A stretch of DNA of 64,000 bases, from positions 310,001 to 374,000 of the forward strand of contig CAXKVV010000013.1 of assembly GCA_964058805.1 (NCBI GenBank). The letters are read 5' to 3'. Source of the DNA: Schoenoplectus triqueter (lineage: Eukaryota > Streptophyta > Magnoliopsida > Poales > Cyperaceae). The notes beneath the pieces were generated by a model that was not told the DNA's origin, did no database searches, and saw only the letters and a program-made list of their open reading frames with translations. How positions within the stretch are numbered: the stretch's first letter is position 1; each line of letters starts with the position of its first letter. The position numbers and the translations under genes were made by a program. Positions 1 through 12,979 of the stretch are shown here, in pieces.

Positions 1-1046
1 AAACTTAGAATGCACTATTCTGTTCTTAGTTACATTAGCTCAATCGTCATTCATCAAACATTGCGCACATGCATCATCTGTTGAAGTATTGCGTTTGCCA
101 CAGACAATCTGGAATAATCAATTATGTCATTTCAATGATACCAGCTAATTAATCTTTTACTTTGAGAAGAGGTTCTTGGGAGGAACTTTTGTTTTGATAA
201 ATTTAATGAGGTGTTTCCTTTTGTTTAATTCAGCTTTGAAAAAGGACAGAGAACAACAAAGAACATTTTTTTTTCTGCTAAACTCATGCCAACCAATTCT
301 GTTTACTTGGAACAGGCGCCATCAATTTTATGTTTATGTTTAGGTACAGTGAATTAAATTTAGGCAGAATAAAAGATGTATGAGCGTTATACTTGTATAC
401 CATAATGTCTTTCAACAATACGGATATTTAAAAGACTGTTAAAATATATCAAAATACAAATTATATCATATTTCGTGTCAGCATTTAGTATGAATATATT
501 GAATAAACTCAAATTTTTAATTAACATTTATGAATAAAAGAATGCATTTGTTCTTTTTCTTAATTGCGTATTAGATATACAGCTGTACAAACTAAAGTCC
601 CATAACAATTGCTATTTATCTTTTGCGATATATTGTTCTAAAATAAATCAAAGAAAGCTTTTCTAATAAGTTCACTAAATTACTTAAAATAAAAAAATCC
701 TTAAAATAAAAAAAAAATCTAACGTAGCGACATAATTCTGTAAATTTTAATTGTTTGGGGGCAAAGCTTGGGAATAAAGAAACGTTAACGAATGGAACCA
801 TGATTGATGGAGAATCTTGGTCCCATTAGGCTCTTTACCTAAAAAAAGAAAACCCATGATTATTGATTAATGCACAAAACTTTGCATATTAAATTGGATC
901 ATGTGACAGTGACAATAATACAGTCCGAGACAAGTACGGCTATTACATTAAAGTCTTTTTTTTTTAAGAATCTAAACCAAGAGCCCAAGGCTAACAGACT
1001 ATGGTTCTTAGTTATTGTATTGGTCTATATTAAAGTATAGATCTAT
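1..1046. other. Intergenic, no gene seen
   Basis: AT-rich DNA with short A and T runs. I see no open frame with family resemblance on either strand and no structured repeat. Confidence 0.6.
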
Positions 1047-1055
1047 TATTATAAT

Positions 1056-1443
1056 GAGAAGGGATCGGTTGACAATGATTTATTTTGACAACTTTAACAA
1101 TGAATCTCTAAATAAATATAAAAAGAATCTAAAAAATGAAAAAAAAATATAAATATATTTTTCTACCTTTAGATTGATGGTCATTCAAATTTCATTTCAT
1201 TACCATTTGATAGTCCATCAAAGATTGTTAGATTGGAACCGTTGCAAATTGCATAAAAATTTGATGGTCTTTAATGGACTATCAAACGATAATGAAATTG
1301 TATGAAATTTGAATGACCATTAATTTAAAAGTAGAAGAATACATCTATAATTTTTTTTTCATTTTTAAGATTTTTTATATATTTATTTAGAGATCCATTG
1401 TCAAGATTGTCAAAATAAACCCATTATCAATGGATCCCCACTC
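1056..1443. mobile_element. Mutator-like MITE with 9-bp target duplication
   Basis: The two ends are long imperfect inverted repeats: GAGAAGGGATCGGTTGACAA on the left pairs with the complement of the right end, GAGTGGGGATCCATTGA. The arms extend about 180 bp toward a centre near 1240. The element is flanked by TATTATAAT at 1047-1055 and 1444-1452, a perfect 9-bp duplication as expected for Mutator-like elements. It has no coding capacity. Its ends resemble those of the outer element at 62,369-63,089, so both probably belong to one family. Confidence 0.8.
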
Positions 1444-2393
1444 TATTATAATCAATTTAAATTTTGTTTTTTTTTATTCTGGCAAGGAACAGAAAAATAA
1501 AATAAATAACAAAACAGAAATTCATACCGTGTATATCATTATTATTCAGGATCAAATCGAGTCAGGAAGGTCGATTAACGAATTAAAGTATGAGAAATTT
1601 ATCCATCTTTTAAAATAGATTAGGTGGTTTGCAGATAATGGGTATGCTGCGAATATATCATATTATGAGTGCATATTACGAAAAAAATACAAACCATATA
1701 TGTCACACCCCAAAATAAATGAATCGGGTTAGGGGTGCTTAATCCCGCCACGTACGCACGACGAGACGTGCGTACGAAAGGCTAAATGAATAAAATAAGG
1801 CAATCACAGAATAAACAAAATAATAATAATAAGAATACATGACCATACAGTCCAGAATGAACAAAGAGAATACAACGCCTACATAGGCGGGGGCTAGCTC
1901 CATCGGAATGGGCAGCAATCTCTCAAATAAAAACCCAAAAGAAGAAAATAAGACTCAAAAACCCGATGGATCCTAACTGACTACCCAGCTCACATGCCAA
2001 TGCAGCGAAGCATCCCTGTCATCGCGCAGGACTGTCCCTAGCACTCGCACTAGCCAAAAATCCCGAACCTGAAAATACCTGGATCCCACAACCACCGTGG
2101 AAACGTGAGTAATTTTATAAATTACTCAGTACGGATTTAGATCCAGCCTTAAGATTCGATCTTCTTTCCTAGACTGGACCCAAAAACCGATACTGATGTC
2201 TGAAATGCAATATAATATTGATGAATAAATATAATAATTGTTATTATGCACATTTAACCTACATGTTATGATATGATATGGTAAAGAAACCCGAAATAGA
2301 AAATTCTGTGGAAATCATAATATAATATAAAGTATACGATACGAGAGTCAAACACCCATAATAATTACCCAGTTTGTAAATTTACCAGATTCA

Positions 2394-2841
2394 TCCCGAG
2401 CGGGCACAACCAGGGCCCAACTTACTAACTCGGGCCTTGCCTAAGCGGGCACAACCAGGGCCCAACTTACTAACTTAGGACTTTATGTTTGTGCAGCGAC
2501 AACGCCGCACAAACGGCAATTCGGGCTCCCGGGGCGATATCGCCCTAGGAGAGTGACGGCTATGGGCACGTACTCTGGTCTGCTGAATCTGGTAATTCAC
2601 CTTACAAAATATAAACAAATGGATATAATATGTCTTCAGTTGCCATATCGTAAAAGGAGATAACTACCCGTGAATTAACAAATCGGAAACAAATGGGAGC
2701 CTACACTGTACCAACCAAGGGTCAGAGGACCGCATCCCGTAAAAGTATCAAAACGAAATATAACAAAGGGGAGCCTACACTGTACCCACTAAGGCCAGTG
2801 GACCGCATCCCGACTTTCTCTGTACCAACTATGGGCCAAAG
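2394..2841. repeat. Short direct repeats inside the putative LTR
   Basis: A ~41-bp unit containing CGGGCACAACCAGGGCCCAA occurs twice in tandem (about 2400-2440 and 2445-2485). A second unit built on GAGCCTACACTGTACC plus GACCGCATCCCG occurs at about 2698 and 2770, with a partial third copy at about 2820. They are non-coding. Confidence 0.6.
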
Positions 2842-4939
2842 GAGAAAGCCCTTCGGACAATATTAGGATCCTAAATACGCCGGATAAATATAATAATATA
2901 GTATCACGAAATAGATTCCAGTCTCGGATATGGCCGCCCACACTAAATACTGAAGTACACGGTATCCTAAATCGCTCAAATTTGGATTGAAAATTTAATC
3001 ATATAAAGAATAATAATAATATAAAGATCAAAAGAAAACACTCCGACACAGCCGAACCCGCCAAATGACGGGATCGGTGGATAACCCGACAGGCGAGGAT
3101 GCGCAGTGCATATACAGACCGGTGGGTCCCACGGGCCTATGGGTCACCGTACGTAACCACAACGGTCTGGTTATGCAAGGCAACTCCGACTGAGAATTAC
3201 CCGGTCCGCCTCTCAGCACTCCCATGCATTTAATGCATGATTAACTACTTAACCTAATTGATAATTAGTGATAGTAATAATATTTTCCTAATAATTATAA
3301 TCTACAACTTGAATTTATTTAATTCTATCTGATCCTATCTCGGGACTATTTCCCGGATCCTACTCCTATCCTACCTACGTGCAGTATGACATGATATGAC
3401 ATGTAAATGCGGGTATGTCTCAAATATGCTGGTCAATTTTACCGGATGCATATGACAGGTCAGATTTAGACTCTACAAATTTTTTTTTTTGGCCAAAAAT
3501 ACCGCAATTCAGATATATTTTAAAAACGATTTTATTATCGGTTTGGGTTCCTATTTCTGAAGAAAGAAAATTAAATCCCAGGAAACCGTACCTGGGAGTG
3601 CGGGTGAGGATCGCGGAGTCGCTCTACTCCGGAGGTAGAACACCGGCCTCGGGGTCGGTGTCCGCGTACGTCGGGTCGGGAATGACCTCGTACTCCGCGA
3701 GTGGATCCGAGTCGACTGTATCACCTATTTTAATTTAAATCAGATGTTTATTAGTTTTAACTCGATTTACTTCACAATTAATAATTAAATTAGATTGATA
3801 ATTTAATTAAGCGTTTGTTCGGGTTTGTCGTCTTTTCTTGAAAATTTCGACAACATTTCTGGTGCATTTACGCGGTGTCGGAAATTTTAGTTGCCCGTAT
3901 TCGAGATCCGTTAAATTGTGTTTATCGTTCGTGATCGCTTTTATCCGTCCATTCTTTATTTTAAATTCGAGTTCATGGATTTAAGTATTTACATCAATTA
4001 ATTTTAAAATAGAGAAATTGATTAATATATAATATATAATATATCCAATATTTTATTCTAATATTCTTTTACTTATTTAAAATTGAAAGATTTAATTAAT
4101 AGATATTATCATTATATATATATATTGTTTAATTAATAGGTATTTATATATATTGATATTAATTAATGTTATTTAATTATTAAGATAGAGAAATTGATTA
4201 ATATATATTTTTATATGATAAATTATTTTTATACTTTATTTATTACTTTAAAATTCTTAATTATTTATTTTATCTTCTTTAACTACATTTTATTTCATAG
4301 GTTAGTGTTATCTTTCATAAATTAGAAAATATACTATAGAAAACTAGAATTTAAAATAAAAACGAAAAATCAAAAATAAAAATAAAATAACACTTAGTTG
4401 AAAGAAATTTAAATTTAAAATAAACTTAAATTTAAATTACACATTTTTATTTATTTCAAAACGTGTTGGTGTTTTAATGTTCGGGATCATACGCTGACTA
4501 CCAAATCATTGGTGCCAATGCACCGATATCCCAAATCGGGGGCAGTCAGGGAATATAATCATTTCCCGATTCTTTAAGTTTACGTATTAATCCATGGATA
4601 CCGCCTAACCTTTCGGGGCGGCCTCCAATTAATTAGTTATCCATTTAATTTAATCACATTTAATCATCTTGAGACTTTTAAGTATTGGGCCCTAATTAAT
4701 TATTTTAACTAATTAAACTTTTATTAATTTCAAATCCATTAGTCGGCCCAATAATATTTCTGAATATATTGCTTAGTCCATAACATTCAATTTGGGCCTA
4801 ACCTCTTTTAATATTTTAATTTATTTTCCCTAAATCTTAAACTTAGGCCCAATTAATCATAACTCAATAGCCACAGTCCAGAAGGCTCACTACATAACAG
4901 TATTCATAAGGCCGCAGGCCTAATTCAGGACAACAAATT

Positions 4940-5600
4940 TTTGGCTACAAATGAAAAACCAGCTCAGCTGGTACTGCTTAGGGGTGTACCAGGTCAGACA
5001 GAAAATCGACAGAAGGAAAGGGGTGTACAGGTCAGGCTAGAGCCTATGCCAGTAACAGAACACAAGCAAGCACTCATCAGATCCTTAATGTATCAGAACG
5101 GCAGCACAACAGAAAACAGACCAGCAACCAGTACCAGTGCTGGTACCAGTTTAAAGCATCAACAACAATTCCAAACAGAAACAGATGAGGGGCAACCTCA
5201 CCTCACTGGTACCTACTGGTACCAGTGTACCAAGGTGCTCCCTTTCAACAAGACCATCAACAGAAATCAAGAGTAACCCAGCATAGTCAAATATAAAAGG
5301 GGTGACAACCAACCAACAACACAGCACATAGGCCAATATAACCCATAACAAGGAACCACCCAAACAAAACAGCATAATCCCTCATTTAGAAGCAAACAAG
5401 CAAACCAGCAACAAGAAACAGTCAAGCCAGATAGTACAGCAACAAGCAGGGGGTAACAGTACCAGTAATAACAACCCAGACAACACTATGACTCATCAGA
5501 GGGGAGCAATAACACAAGGGTAATCACCTCGCCTCACTGGTACCAAGTGGTACCAGTGTACCAAGGCTTAATACACAAATCATCACACAAAGAAAGCTTA
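4940..5600. repeat. Stretch rich in ACTGGTACCAGT-like palindromes
   Basis: The GGTACC core, often as (A)CTGGTACCAGT, recurs several times between about 4970 and 5560. It lies in the G+C-richer part of the putative LTR. The open frames here are unlike any protein I recognise and are probably chance. Confidence 0.45.
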
Positions 5601-6690
5601 GCCAGCAAACAACAACAGAAAAACAATAAAGAACTTGAACCCTTAGCAGTCAAGCAAATTCACAAGGAACAATCGATCAGATTTTACCAGCAACAAACAT
5701 AGGGTTAGAGGCTAGGGTTTTTTTTTTTACCAGTAAATGAGCAAGGGCAAAGCAAGAACCAGAGAGGGTCGGGCTCGCCTCCACTGTGTCACCACCCCCA
5801 CCTCCTCCCTTAAGTATGAGCTTATCAAGCACAAATTGATCTCAACAATTTTATCGGAATGAGGCTAAATCTCAGCACATGAGGCAAAAGAAAGAAACCA
5901 GAAACACACAAAGGCAGCGGCAGTATTTAAAGGGGGAAGGGGGAAAAAGGTCCACGGGTACCAAGCCCTATGCCGTGCAAGTGGATCGAGGGAATGATGA
6001 GAGGGGTCAGAGGAGAGGGGCATGCCTGTCGCGTAGAAACGACGACCAGAGGGGCGCTGAGGTGATGGCCAGAGGGGAAACAGTGGGAGAGGGGGTTTTC
6101 CAGGCGAGCGAACCGAGGGAGGGAGAGGGAAAGAAAACAAAACCGGGTGGAGAACACTTGCCCTAGGCGGTGTCGTGGGAAACCAGGGAAAAAAAAAAGG
6201 AGAGGCGACAGCGGAAAAGAAAGAGAAAAGAAGGAATGGGGAAAAGGGCGGAGAAAGACAGGACAGCGCCACATTAAATGCCTGAGCGGAAGTGAAATGA
6301 GGAGAGAGGGGTGAGAGGGGGAAAACGGGAGGGGAAAATCTTGGTGGGCCCGGGAGAATTAAATGGGAGAGAGAGAGTTGGGTTCCGGGATCAAATGTGG
6401 CCATTAACCGCGTTTTTTTTTTTTTTTTCTGTGTGGTAACTCTACCCCTCCATGTAATACCATTTGATAATCTTTAGATTAAACTTTAATTAGCGTCATG
6501 ATTTTCCTTATTGTATGTCTTAACGGTCAGCGTTCGGGGAAAATAAAACTGTGACTATTAACGTTAAGTTCTTGTTAATTGGCGCGTAAAAACGATTTTG
6601 TTATTGTATTTCATTCTTTTCATTGTTCCATCTTAAATAGGCTAACACTAATTAGGGTTAAATCATAAATCATTATAAATGTTCCGGTTA

Positions 6691-6714
6691 TATATATATA
6701 TATATATATATATT
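6691..6714. repeat. (TA)n microsatellite
   Basis: An uninterrupted TA tract of about 12 units near the right end of the putative solo LTR. Confidence 0.85.
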
Positions 6715-7279
6715 TTACAAACTAAATTCTTTAATTTAATTTAATTTATTTATAAATCATAACATAAGGTAATTAGATTAGATTATTTTAGTTTAATTTT
6801 ATTATTTATTTAATTATTTATATATATATCTTTCATTAATCTTTGAGTTAAGTTTTTTTTTTTTTTTTTTTTTTAAATTACATTATATCATTTTAATTAT
6901 TAACTTGATTATCATTATTTCTAAATAACTTTCGCGGTTTAACAATATATATAATTTTTAATACCACCGAAAAAAAAAACTCACTAATAAGATAAGGTCT
7001 AATTTAACATTTATTTAATATATGATTATATGTCTATTATTCAAGATTTTATCGAGTGATAACCGAAGTAAATCTATACGTTTATGCTTATTAAAACGGA
7101 TGGAGAAATTTTGAATAGCATATGTCATTGAATGTATGATCGATATCTATTACTAAGCATGTAGATTTGTATGAAAAATGAACAAGAAACAATGAATTTA
7201 ACACCATGAATCTCACTATATACATGTTGAGACGACTCACCTTTTTTTTAAAAAAAAAAAAGAGAGACGAGGATCTACC

Positions 7280-7878
7280 TAGGTTGCATAAAAAAACTCG
7301 GACTCGTGGTTCAGTTTGGATTTGATTCGGACTCAAGATAATTTGACTTGAACTAATCTGATTCGATAGTTAAACGAGTTAAGTTTAAGTTGAGATTAGC
7401 TCGATTCAGCTTGAATAATAATAATTTATATATTTTTTTCTACTAAATTTTAATTCAATAATCCATCTCTTATTATCTCTCATCATCTCAGCGGCTTAAT
7501 GACTTCTCCTACTCATTCGTGATTTAGCTCATATATCTGACTCGATAATTTTTTTTACTCATCCATCTGTTGAAATTAGTGCAACAAAAATGCCATTGAA
7601 AATATAATTTATTAATATATTAATTTTATACTAACTCATATATTATTTTTATAGATATATCAACTTTATAGTTTATAGATTTACTAAATATAAATGTCAA
7701 ATTAAATCAACATACATACCTTAGCTCATGAACTAACTTAAATAGTAATGAGACGAGCTTAAACTAGATTTTTCAGTTTGAAGCATTTTACGAGCTCAAC
7801 TTGACTCAACTCGAATTTTCATAAACCAAACTTAAACTAAACCCGACTCACTCGAACTTGACTCGTTTGCGGCCCTAA
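7280..7878. mobile_element. hAT-like non-autonomous element
   Basis: The left end TAGGTTGCATAAAAAACTCG and the complement of the right end (TAGGGCCGCAAACGAGTC) form an imperfect terminal inverted repeat. The outer flanks GATCTACC and AACCTACC match at 6 of 8 positions. The interior is rich in GAGTT and AACTC words and has no coding frame. Confidence 0.5.
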
Positions 7879-8425
7879 ACCTACCTAATACAATAGTCGA
7901 CATCACACTGACAATGAACTTAGACTAGTTAGTATATGATAGTATATATTATTTTCATGAACATGTTAGAAGTAATCTGCAAATTCTGATGATTTCACGA
8001 TCATAAATTCAGCACAAATTGATAAAAAAAAATCAACGGACACACTCAAGCATATTGTAAATACATTTTCAAAAATTTTCATACATTATTTTATTAAAAG
8101 CAATTATGCACTTCATAATTCAGACAGCTAAGTAGATCACCAGATGAAAAGAAGACAGGATTAGAATAGAAAAATAGATAAATCAACTTATTTTGTACAA
8201 GTTAAAGAATAGAAATCCTCTAATCTTGTGCCGATCAAATTTGTAGAAATTATCGATGTTCCACTCCAAAAGAGAAGAACAACACTATTACAGCTTAGAT
8301 GTTCATACGGAACAAGTAATACATACATCAAATATAAAGTAGTTAACATTTGAAAAATTCAAGAGATTAAGATCCACATCAAGTACATATATCAGATTGC
8401 AAAAAAAAAAAATGCAACCAGGAGT
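7879..8425. other. 3' flank of the PPR gene, nothing else seen
   Basis: AT-rich sequence downstream of the minus-strand PPR gene; it presumably includes its 3' UTR. I see no gene or clear repeat. Confidence 0.5.
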
Positions 8426-11400
8426 TTAGAGAGCATCGCTCTTATGTTGATCATCTGCAGGTCCAGAATCAACAGCCTTACATTTTAACAATTCTACTTT
8501 CCTATTCTCTTTCTCATCTGGAAAGAAGAATCAACAACATCACAGGTTACAAATTTTCTAATAAAATATTATTCCTTTGGTTTTAAATATTTCTAAGAAG
8601 GATGGCAGATACAAAACATATGGGAAGAAATGTAAAATGTCAAGGTTGGAAACAAACATACACAATGGATAACTGTTTGTATTTAAGTAACAAGATTACC
8701 TTCTTTCTTAGTCTTCTTAGAATGTCCATATTTCTTTTTATTCACATCTGATGACTTGTCAAATAGATAGTTATACTCGTTCAATAATTTTTCTTTTTCT
8801 TCAGGGAGGCCAAGCACCTCATATGCATCTGCAACTTTCCGTACAATACTTTTTCTTGGAGGCTTCCGGCCATATGATTCAAGACATCTAAACAGCTGAG
8901 TAAATAGTATAACAAAAAAATGAATAATACAATAAAAAATGGAAATTAATAAAACATACCAAATCTTTGTGCATGGATATATAGTTTTGTCAGACCTGAT
9001 TGGTTTAGTAACGTAAGGTTTCATACCAGAACTAAGAGAATATAAAATATCTTGAGAAGTCCCAATATTTGTGGAATTAATTCAAGAAAAAGAAATAGTT
9101 ACTCATATGTTGGACATTATGAAATATTCATGCACAATAAACTGAAGGCACAATTCGGATTTGATCCTCAAACTTTTTTGTAAAATTCCAACCTTCGTCT
9201 CTAAACTATGTTTTGCACTAGGTTGGTCCATGAACTCTCTAAAAATAATAAGTCCATGCTAGAGCAGTTTGCATATAAATGTTATGATTTATTGATATTT
9301 TGAGAGAAATTAGAGGACTTGATCATTTTCTGGAAGCAGTTTGGTAAAAAACAAAATCCAGGCCAATTTTTTCTTTACCCCAAGTTCTGACCAACTGGCT
9401 TTTTTGAATAAAATAATGCAATGACCAATCTACTGAAAATGAATATGGAAGTTCAGGGATCAAGATGGCTGGATGCAAAGTTTCAAGGACAAGAACGCTC
9501 CTAAATTAAATGCAATTTGCTTGATCTTTTATTTAAAACTGCTAACATGTTGTTTAGTGGAATTTGCAAGTTTCTCGCAAGAAACACAAATCCTAGCAGG
9601 AACCTTTACTAGCCAACTGAGCAAAAGAAAGATAAAGCATCAACAAAAATAACAGATACCTTTACAAGCCGATCTAGCATGTTGTTACGGTAATAAATTG
9701 ACAACATTAGGTCACAAAAATCCCAAGACACATAATGCAGATTGTGGGCAATTTTACTCTCCCAAATTGTATGAGCCTCTTCTGCTCTATTGTCTTTCTC
9801 CAGAGCTTCTATTAGCAGCTTGTATGTTCCCATTGTCCCTTGACCTTTGCTCAGAATCCATTTTACTACCTACAAAAATCAAACAAAAAGTTCATGCCTT
9901 TTGTGAAAATTTCATTTTTAATAATAAATATCTTGTAATATGCACAGCCATCAAAGAGAGACCTCACATACAACCAACAAAAAAAAATTAATTCCTTTTA
10001 ATATCTCTTCCACTGAGATCTTTAATACAAAGGTTTTTAACCAAGTCACAAACTCATTATCTCGCTGGTACTAACCATGATGCTGCCTGATGTTGTACAT
10101 GAATGACACACAATGATATTAATTTGGATTTGACATTCAAGCAACCGTCACCCAAAAACAATCTAAAACCTAAATAATCACTTGTATGGGATTTCAGACC
10201 TAAACCTCAAAACACAAGTTCCATACAGGTCAAATCATTTACCACTGATTTGACGACCCAATCATGACAGGTACAAATAATGCATGGAGTCAAGGAATTG
10301 TACCTGCACAATTCGATGCCATTGTTCATGCTTTTCAAGAACAACAAGGGCTTTTCTTAGAGAGGACAAAGGAAAGGTTGGCTCCATAGCAACCCATGCA
10401 TCTAGGGTTCCATAAACAGATTCCTTCGAGTCCTTAAGGCCAAATAGCTGACAAAATGGCAAATGACAAGTAAACTTAATAAGAAGACTAATAAAGATAT
10501 CAGCAAAAGTATACATTAGGCCATTTACAACACATTGAAGAATTTTTTATCTTTTTTGGAAAATTTTAACCACACAACAGCGTGGGAACCGATGAACAGC
10601 AGCCACACCAACTAAGCCCAAAAAAAGATCCTCAATTTAATCTGATCTGGACTTGAGTTACATAGCCAAACGATCCTCGATGCTCGCTCCTCACCCCTCG
10701 CCCCCCACCCTTCCCAGCAGACACACAAACACACACATTCACACAGAGGATAAGAAGAAGATAAAGAAAAGAAACTATACAAGTGGCCAGACTATTAATG
10801 AGGCCCACAGGTTAGCAGTGGCGGATCCTGCCTTCTTAACAAGCCTGGGCACACTAATATAAGCTGGTATTAAAGTTTCAAAAATTAGATATGAAAGATG
10901 TAATTTTTCAATTAAGCCTAGGCACTCATATAGTTTTGAACTATACTTTTCTGATTCAAAATAAAAAATTACTATTTTACATGTATTTTAGAAAATCAAG
11001 CCCGGGCACCGGCTGGGACTTGCCTATGCATAGGTCCGCCCCTGCAGGTTAGTATTGTGCCAAGACCTGATGAAAAGTTTTGTTTGCAAGGGGGGGCATA
11101 ATTGATATCGAGTGCAATCTTACACACCGTGTTGACAAGTATTTTTCTCTTTTCAGCTGCTGAGATGTTCTTTCCGACTGGTTTAGTTAACATATCAGTG
11201 GTATCTTTTTTTCCTTGCTCATGATTATTTGTCCCATCATACCTCTGTAAATAAATCCATGTTACAATAGCCTAGAAAATAACTTGGGAAGATAAAAAAG
11301 AAAAACAAGGGGAGAACATTTTACATTTCCAAACCTTTAAGTTCTTATTTGTGAATCTATATTGTGTGTATTCTACAATTTCGTTTACAGTGCTATGAGC

Positions 11401-11983
11401 GGGCACCTTCGATTGAACAATATGGCTTGATGCACAATTGCTGTAATACTGAGCTTGAATCTGGCAAAAAAAACAAAGAACAATAATTGAAGAAAATAGA
11501 AAAATAAAATTCCAGCAACAAGAGAAGTTTTGTAAATGTACAAGGAACTTCACCTTCAAAATTTCAGTCAAACTCCTGCAAGAACCAAACAAAGAAATGG
11601 CAACAAGATTAGTTTTTCATCCACACATTTCAAACGGTTTGTAGCTGATGAGCAAGCAGCTGTTGTGGTTTAATACAGAGAAAAGTAAATCTTAGTTTAT
11701 AAACTGAAAGATAATTCTAATTATACTATGTTCAAGCAATCAGCAAACTGTAAGGAACGCAGTCGTTTGCACCGTGTGAGTACAGTACAGTACAGCACAG
11801 AATAACCGATTAGGATCGGTAATTATCCAATCTCAACACCAGCAAAACCCGTATTCAATAAAAGTAAATAAAAAAAGACATACACATAAAGGAAAACACC
11901 AACCAGAAGATCCCCAAATCATCTCGTTCGGATTTGAGGTGAGAAGCGCAGGACCTCCGTAGGGTGCCTACGACACGATACAT
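8426..11983 (-). CDS. Pentatricopeptide-repeat protein, At4g18975/EMB1417-type, likely organellar
   Basis: Eight coding exons join in phase: 11983-11904, 11575-11554 (22 nt), 11460-11335, 11244-11128, 10447-10304, 9869-9660, 8895-8700, 8517-8426; total 328 residues. Residues 118-298 carry the family signature: LKDSKESVYGTLDAW, EKHEQWHRIVQ, KWILSKGQGTMGTY, NRAEEAHTIW, YYRNNMLDRLVKLF and ESYGRKPP, then a lysine-rich tail. These resemble the short plant PPR-like proteins At4g18975, EMB1417 and EMB2748 and contain helix-turn-helix pairs of the PPR fold. The family acts in chloroplasts or mitochondria, presumably on RNA. The Arg/Ser-rich start (MYRVVGTLRRSCASHLKSER) suits an organellar presequence. 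This ATG was chosen because exon 1 then splices in phase into the 22-nt exon; an upstream out-of-frame ATG at 12104 would make a 61-codon overlapping uORF. The intron between exons 4 and 5 holds a hAT MITE. The first two exons are the least certain. Confidence 0.85.
9145..9525. other. Intronic insertion-like sequence
   Basis: It lies in the intron between exons 6 and 7 of the PPR gene. The wording (GATCCTCAAACTTTTTTG..., AACTATGTTTTGCAC..., and at the other end AAGTTTCAAGGACAAGAACG) resembles repeats often found in plant introns, but I could not find clear inverted ends or a target duplication. Confidence 0.3.
10816..11044. mobile_element. hAT MITE inside a PPR intron
   Basis: The terminal inverted repeat is CAGTGGCGGATCC at the left and, as the complement of the right end, CAGGGGCGGACC. 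An identical 8-bp duplication CAGGTTAG flanks it at 10808-10815 and 11045-11052. At 229 bp it cannot encode a transposase. It sits in the intron between exons 4 (ends 11128) and 5 (starts 10447). Confidence 0.9.
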
Positions 11984-12245
11984 AAGAGAGAAAGAAGAGG
12001 GAGAGGGACGGAGAGAACTCAGAAGGGAGAGAGGTCTTTCTTAGTGACGGTAATAGAACTACAGAAGCGAGGCGGAGAGGATGGACACCGACTCCAGCTT
12101 TCAAGGGTTTTGGGTGATTTTTTACTCTCCAGTTTCTGAAACTGGAGAGCAGGAGAGGTATTCACATTCATATCATATGGGTACTATGCTAACGAGTTAT
12201 TATTGAAGAGGACCATTCATGATACATGTGTGGCGTTCTTTTTTA
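11984..12245 (-). promoter_or_regulatory. 5' flank of the PPR gene
   Basis: This is the presumed promoter and 5' UTR of the minus-strand PPR gene. The stretch 11990-12060 is purine-rich on the plus strand (pyrimidine-rich CTCTCTCCCT on the sense strand), as is common in plant leaders. No clear TATA box was identified. Confidence 0.35.
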
Positions 12246-12766
12246 GGGTTGGGGTAGATGTTTTAAAAATATCTGATGTGTCTAGATTTGACCCGCTAGA
12301 TCTGTCTACCCGATCCGACCCATTCCGTAGTCAAATCTGTACCCGTTAGAACCAACAGGTCTAGAACAAATGTAGACAATTTTTTTTCGAAAAAACCCAT
12401 CTTAGACCCGACCCATCCCTACCGTTGGACTCTTCAAGAATATAAATGATTATATATTTTAATATTTTTAATAATTATTTTTAAATTTTCAGAATTTTTG
12501 AGAATTTATTTGAATTTTATTAGGTTAATTTTAAATTTTGGAAAAAAAATTGAAAAAAACCATGACTGACTCATCCCGTTCTCGACTTGACCCATCCCAC
12601 TCTTAGACCCGACCCGACCCGTCGATCCGTCCGACCCGATGGGTCTAGGACGAGTTGCGGTCTAATCCTCCAAATACCGACCCGTGGTAATCTGTCCCGC
12701 CCTAACCTGTCGACCGGTAAAAAGCCGTCCCATCTCGACCCAACCCGACCCGTTTTTAATACACTA
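12246..12766. mobile_element. GGGTC/GACCC-rich hAT-like relic
   Basis: Repeated GACCCGACCC words and the ends TAGGGTTGGGG (12246) and CCCATCCCTA (ending about 12422) resemble the hAT-like elements at 24,556 and 57,778. No target duplication was found, and a second GACCC-rich block at 12,575-12,766 suggests two overlapping copies. Confidence 0.4.
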
Positions 12767-12979
12767 GGTCAAGGGTAGGTTCGCAGCCTTCGAACCAATT
12801 TTTGAGTTCGCAGCTTTCTCGATCCGTTGATTTTGCATAGAGATTCATACTTTCAATGAATCCTAATTTCAAAATTCATGCTTTTACTGATCATTATAAA
12901 TTTCGATGCAAAATCAACGGTTTAAAAAAAACTATGAATTCAAAAATTAATTCGAAAGGTTGCGAATCTACCCTGACCC
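12767..12979. mobile_element. Foldback MITE with ~75-bp inverted arms
   Basis: GGGTAGGTTCGCAGCC at 12773 pairs with the complement of the right end (GGGTAGATTCGCAACC), and pairing continues to TTGATTTTGCAT at each side of a short centre. Most of the 213 bp can fold into one hairpin. No target duplication was seen. Confidence 0.65.

Larger units (their letters stand above)
1701..6944. mobile_element. Putative solo LTR of a Ty3/gypsy-type element (about 5.2 kb)
   Basis: The block starts with TGTCACACCCC, a common start of long plant Ty3/gypsy LTRs (Tekay/Del type), and a matching end GGTTTAACA is found at 6936-6944. ATATA flanks it at 1696-1700 and 6945-6949. It is richer in G+C than its surroundings over 1.7-3.7 and 4.9-6.4 kb, and has no credible coding frame, primer site or second copy in the window, hence solo LTR. 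The interior at about 3.96-4.5 kb is very AT-rich and may be a separate insertion. Caution: CA followed by ATATA is not rare in AT-rich DNA, so the right boundary is weaker than the left. Confidence 0.5.

Noticed and set aside
5865..6404. A 179-codon Pro/Phe/Ser-rich frame on the minus strand (and overlapping frames)
   Set aside because: It arises from a purine-rich strand in the putative LTR. Composition is biased, several frames are open at once, and no family resemblance was seen.
11919..12104. ATG at 12,104 as the start of the PPR protein
   Set aside because: It is out of frame with the downstream exons and its frame stops at 11,919; the ATG at 11,983 splices in phase.
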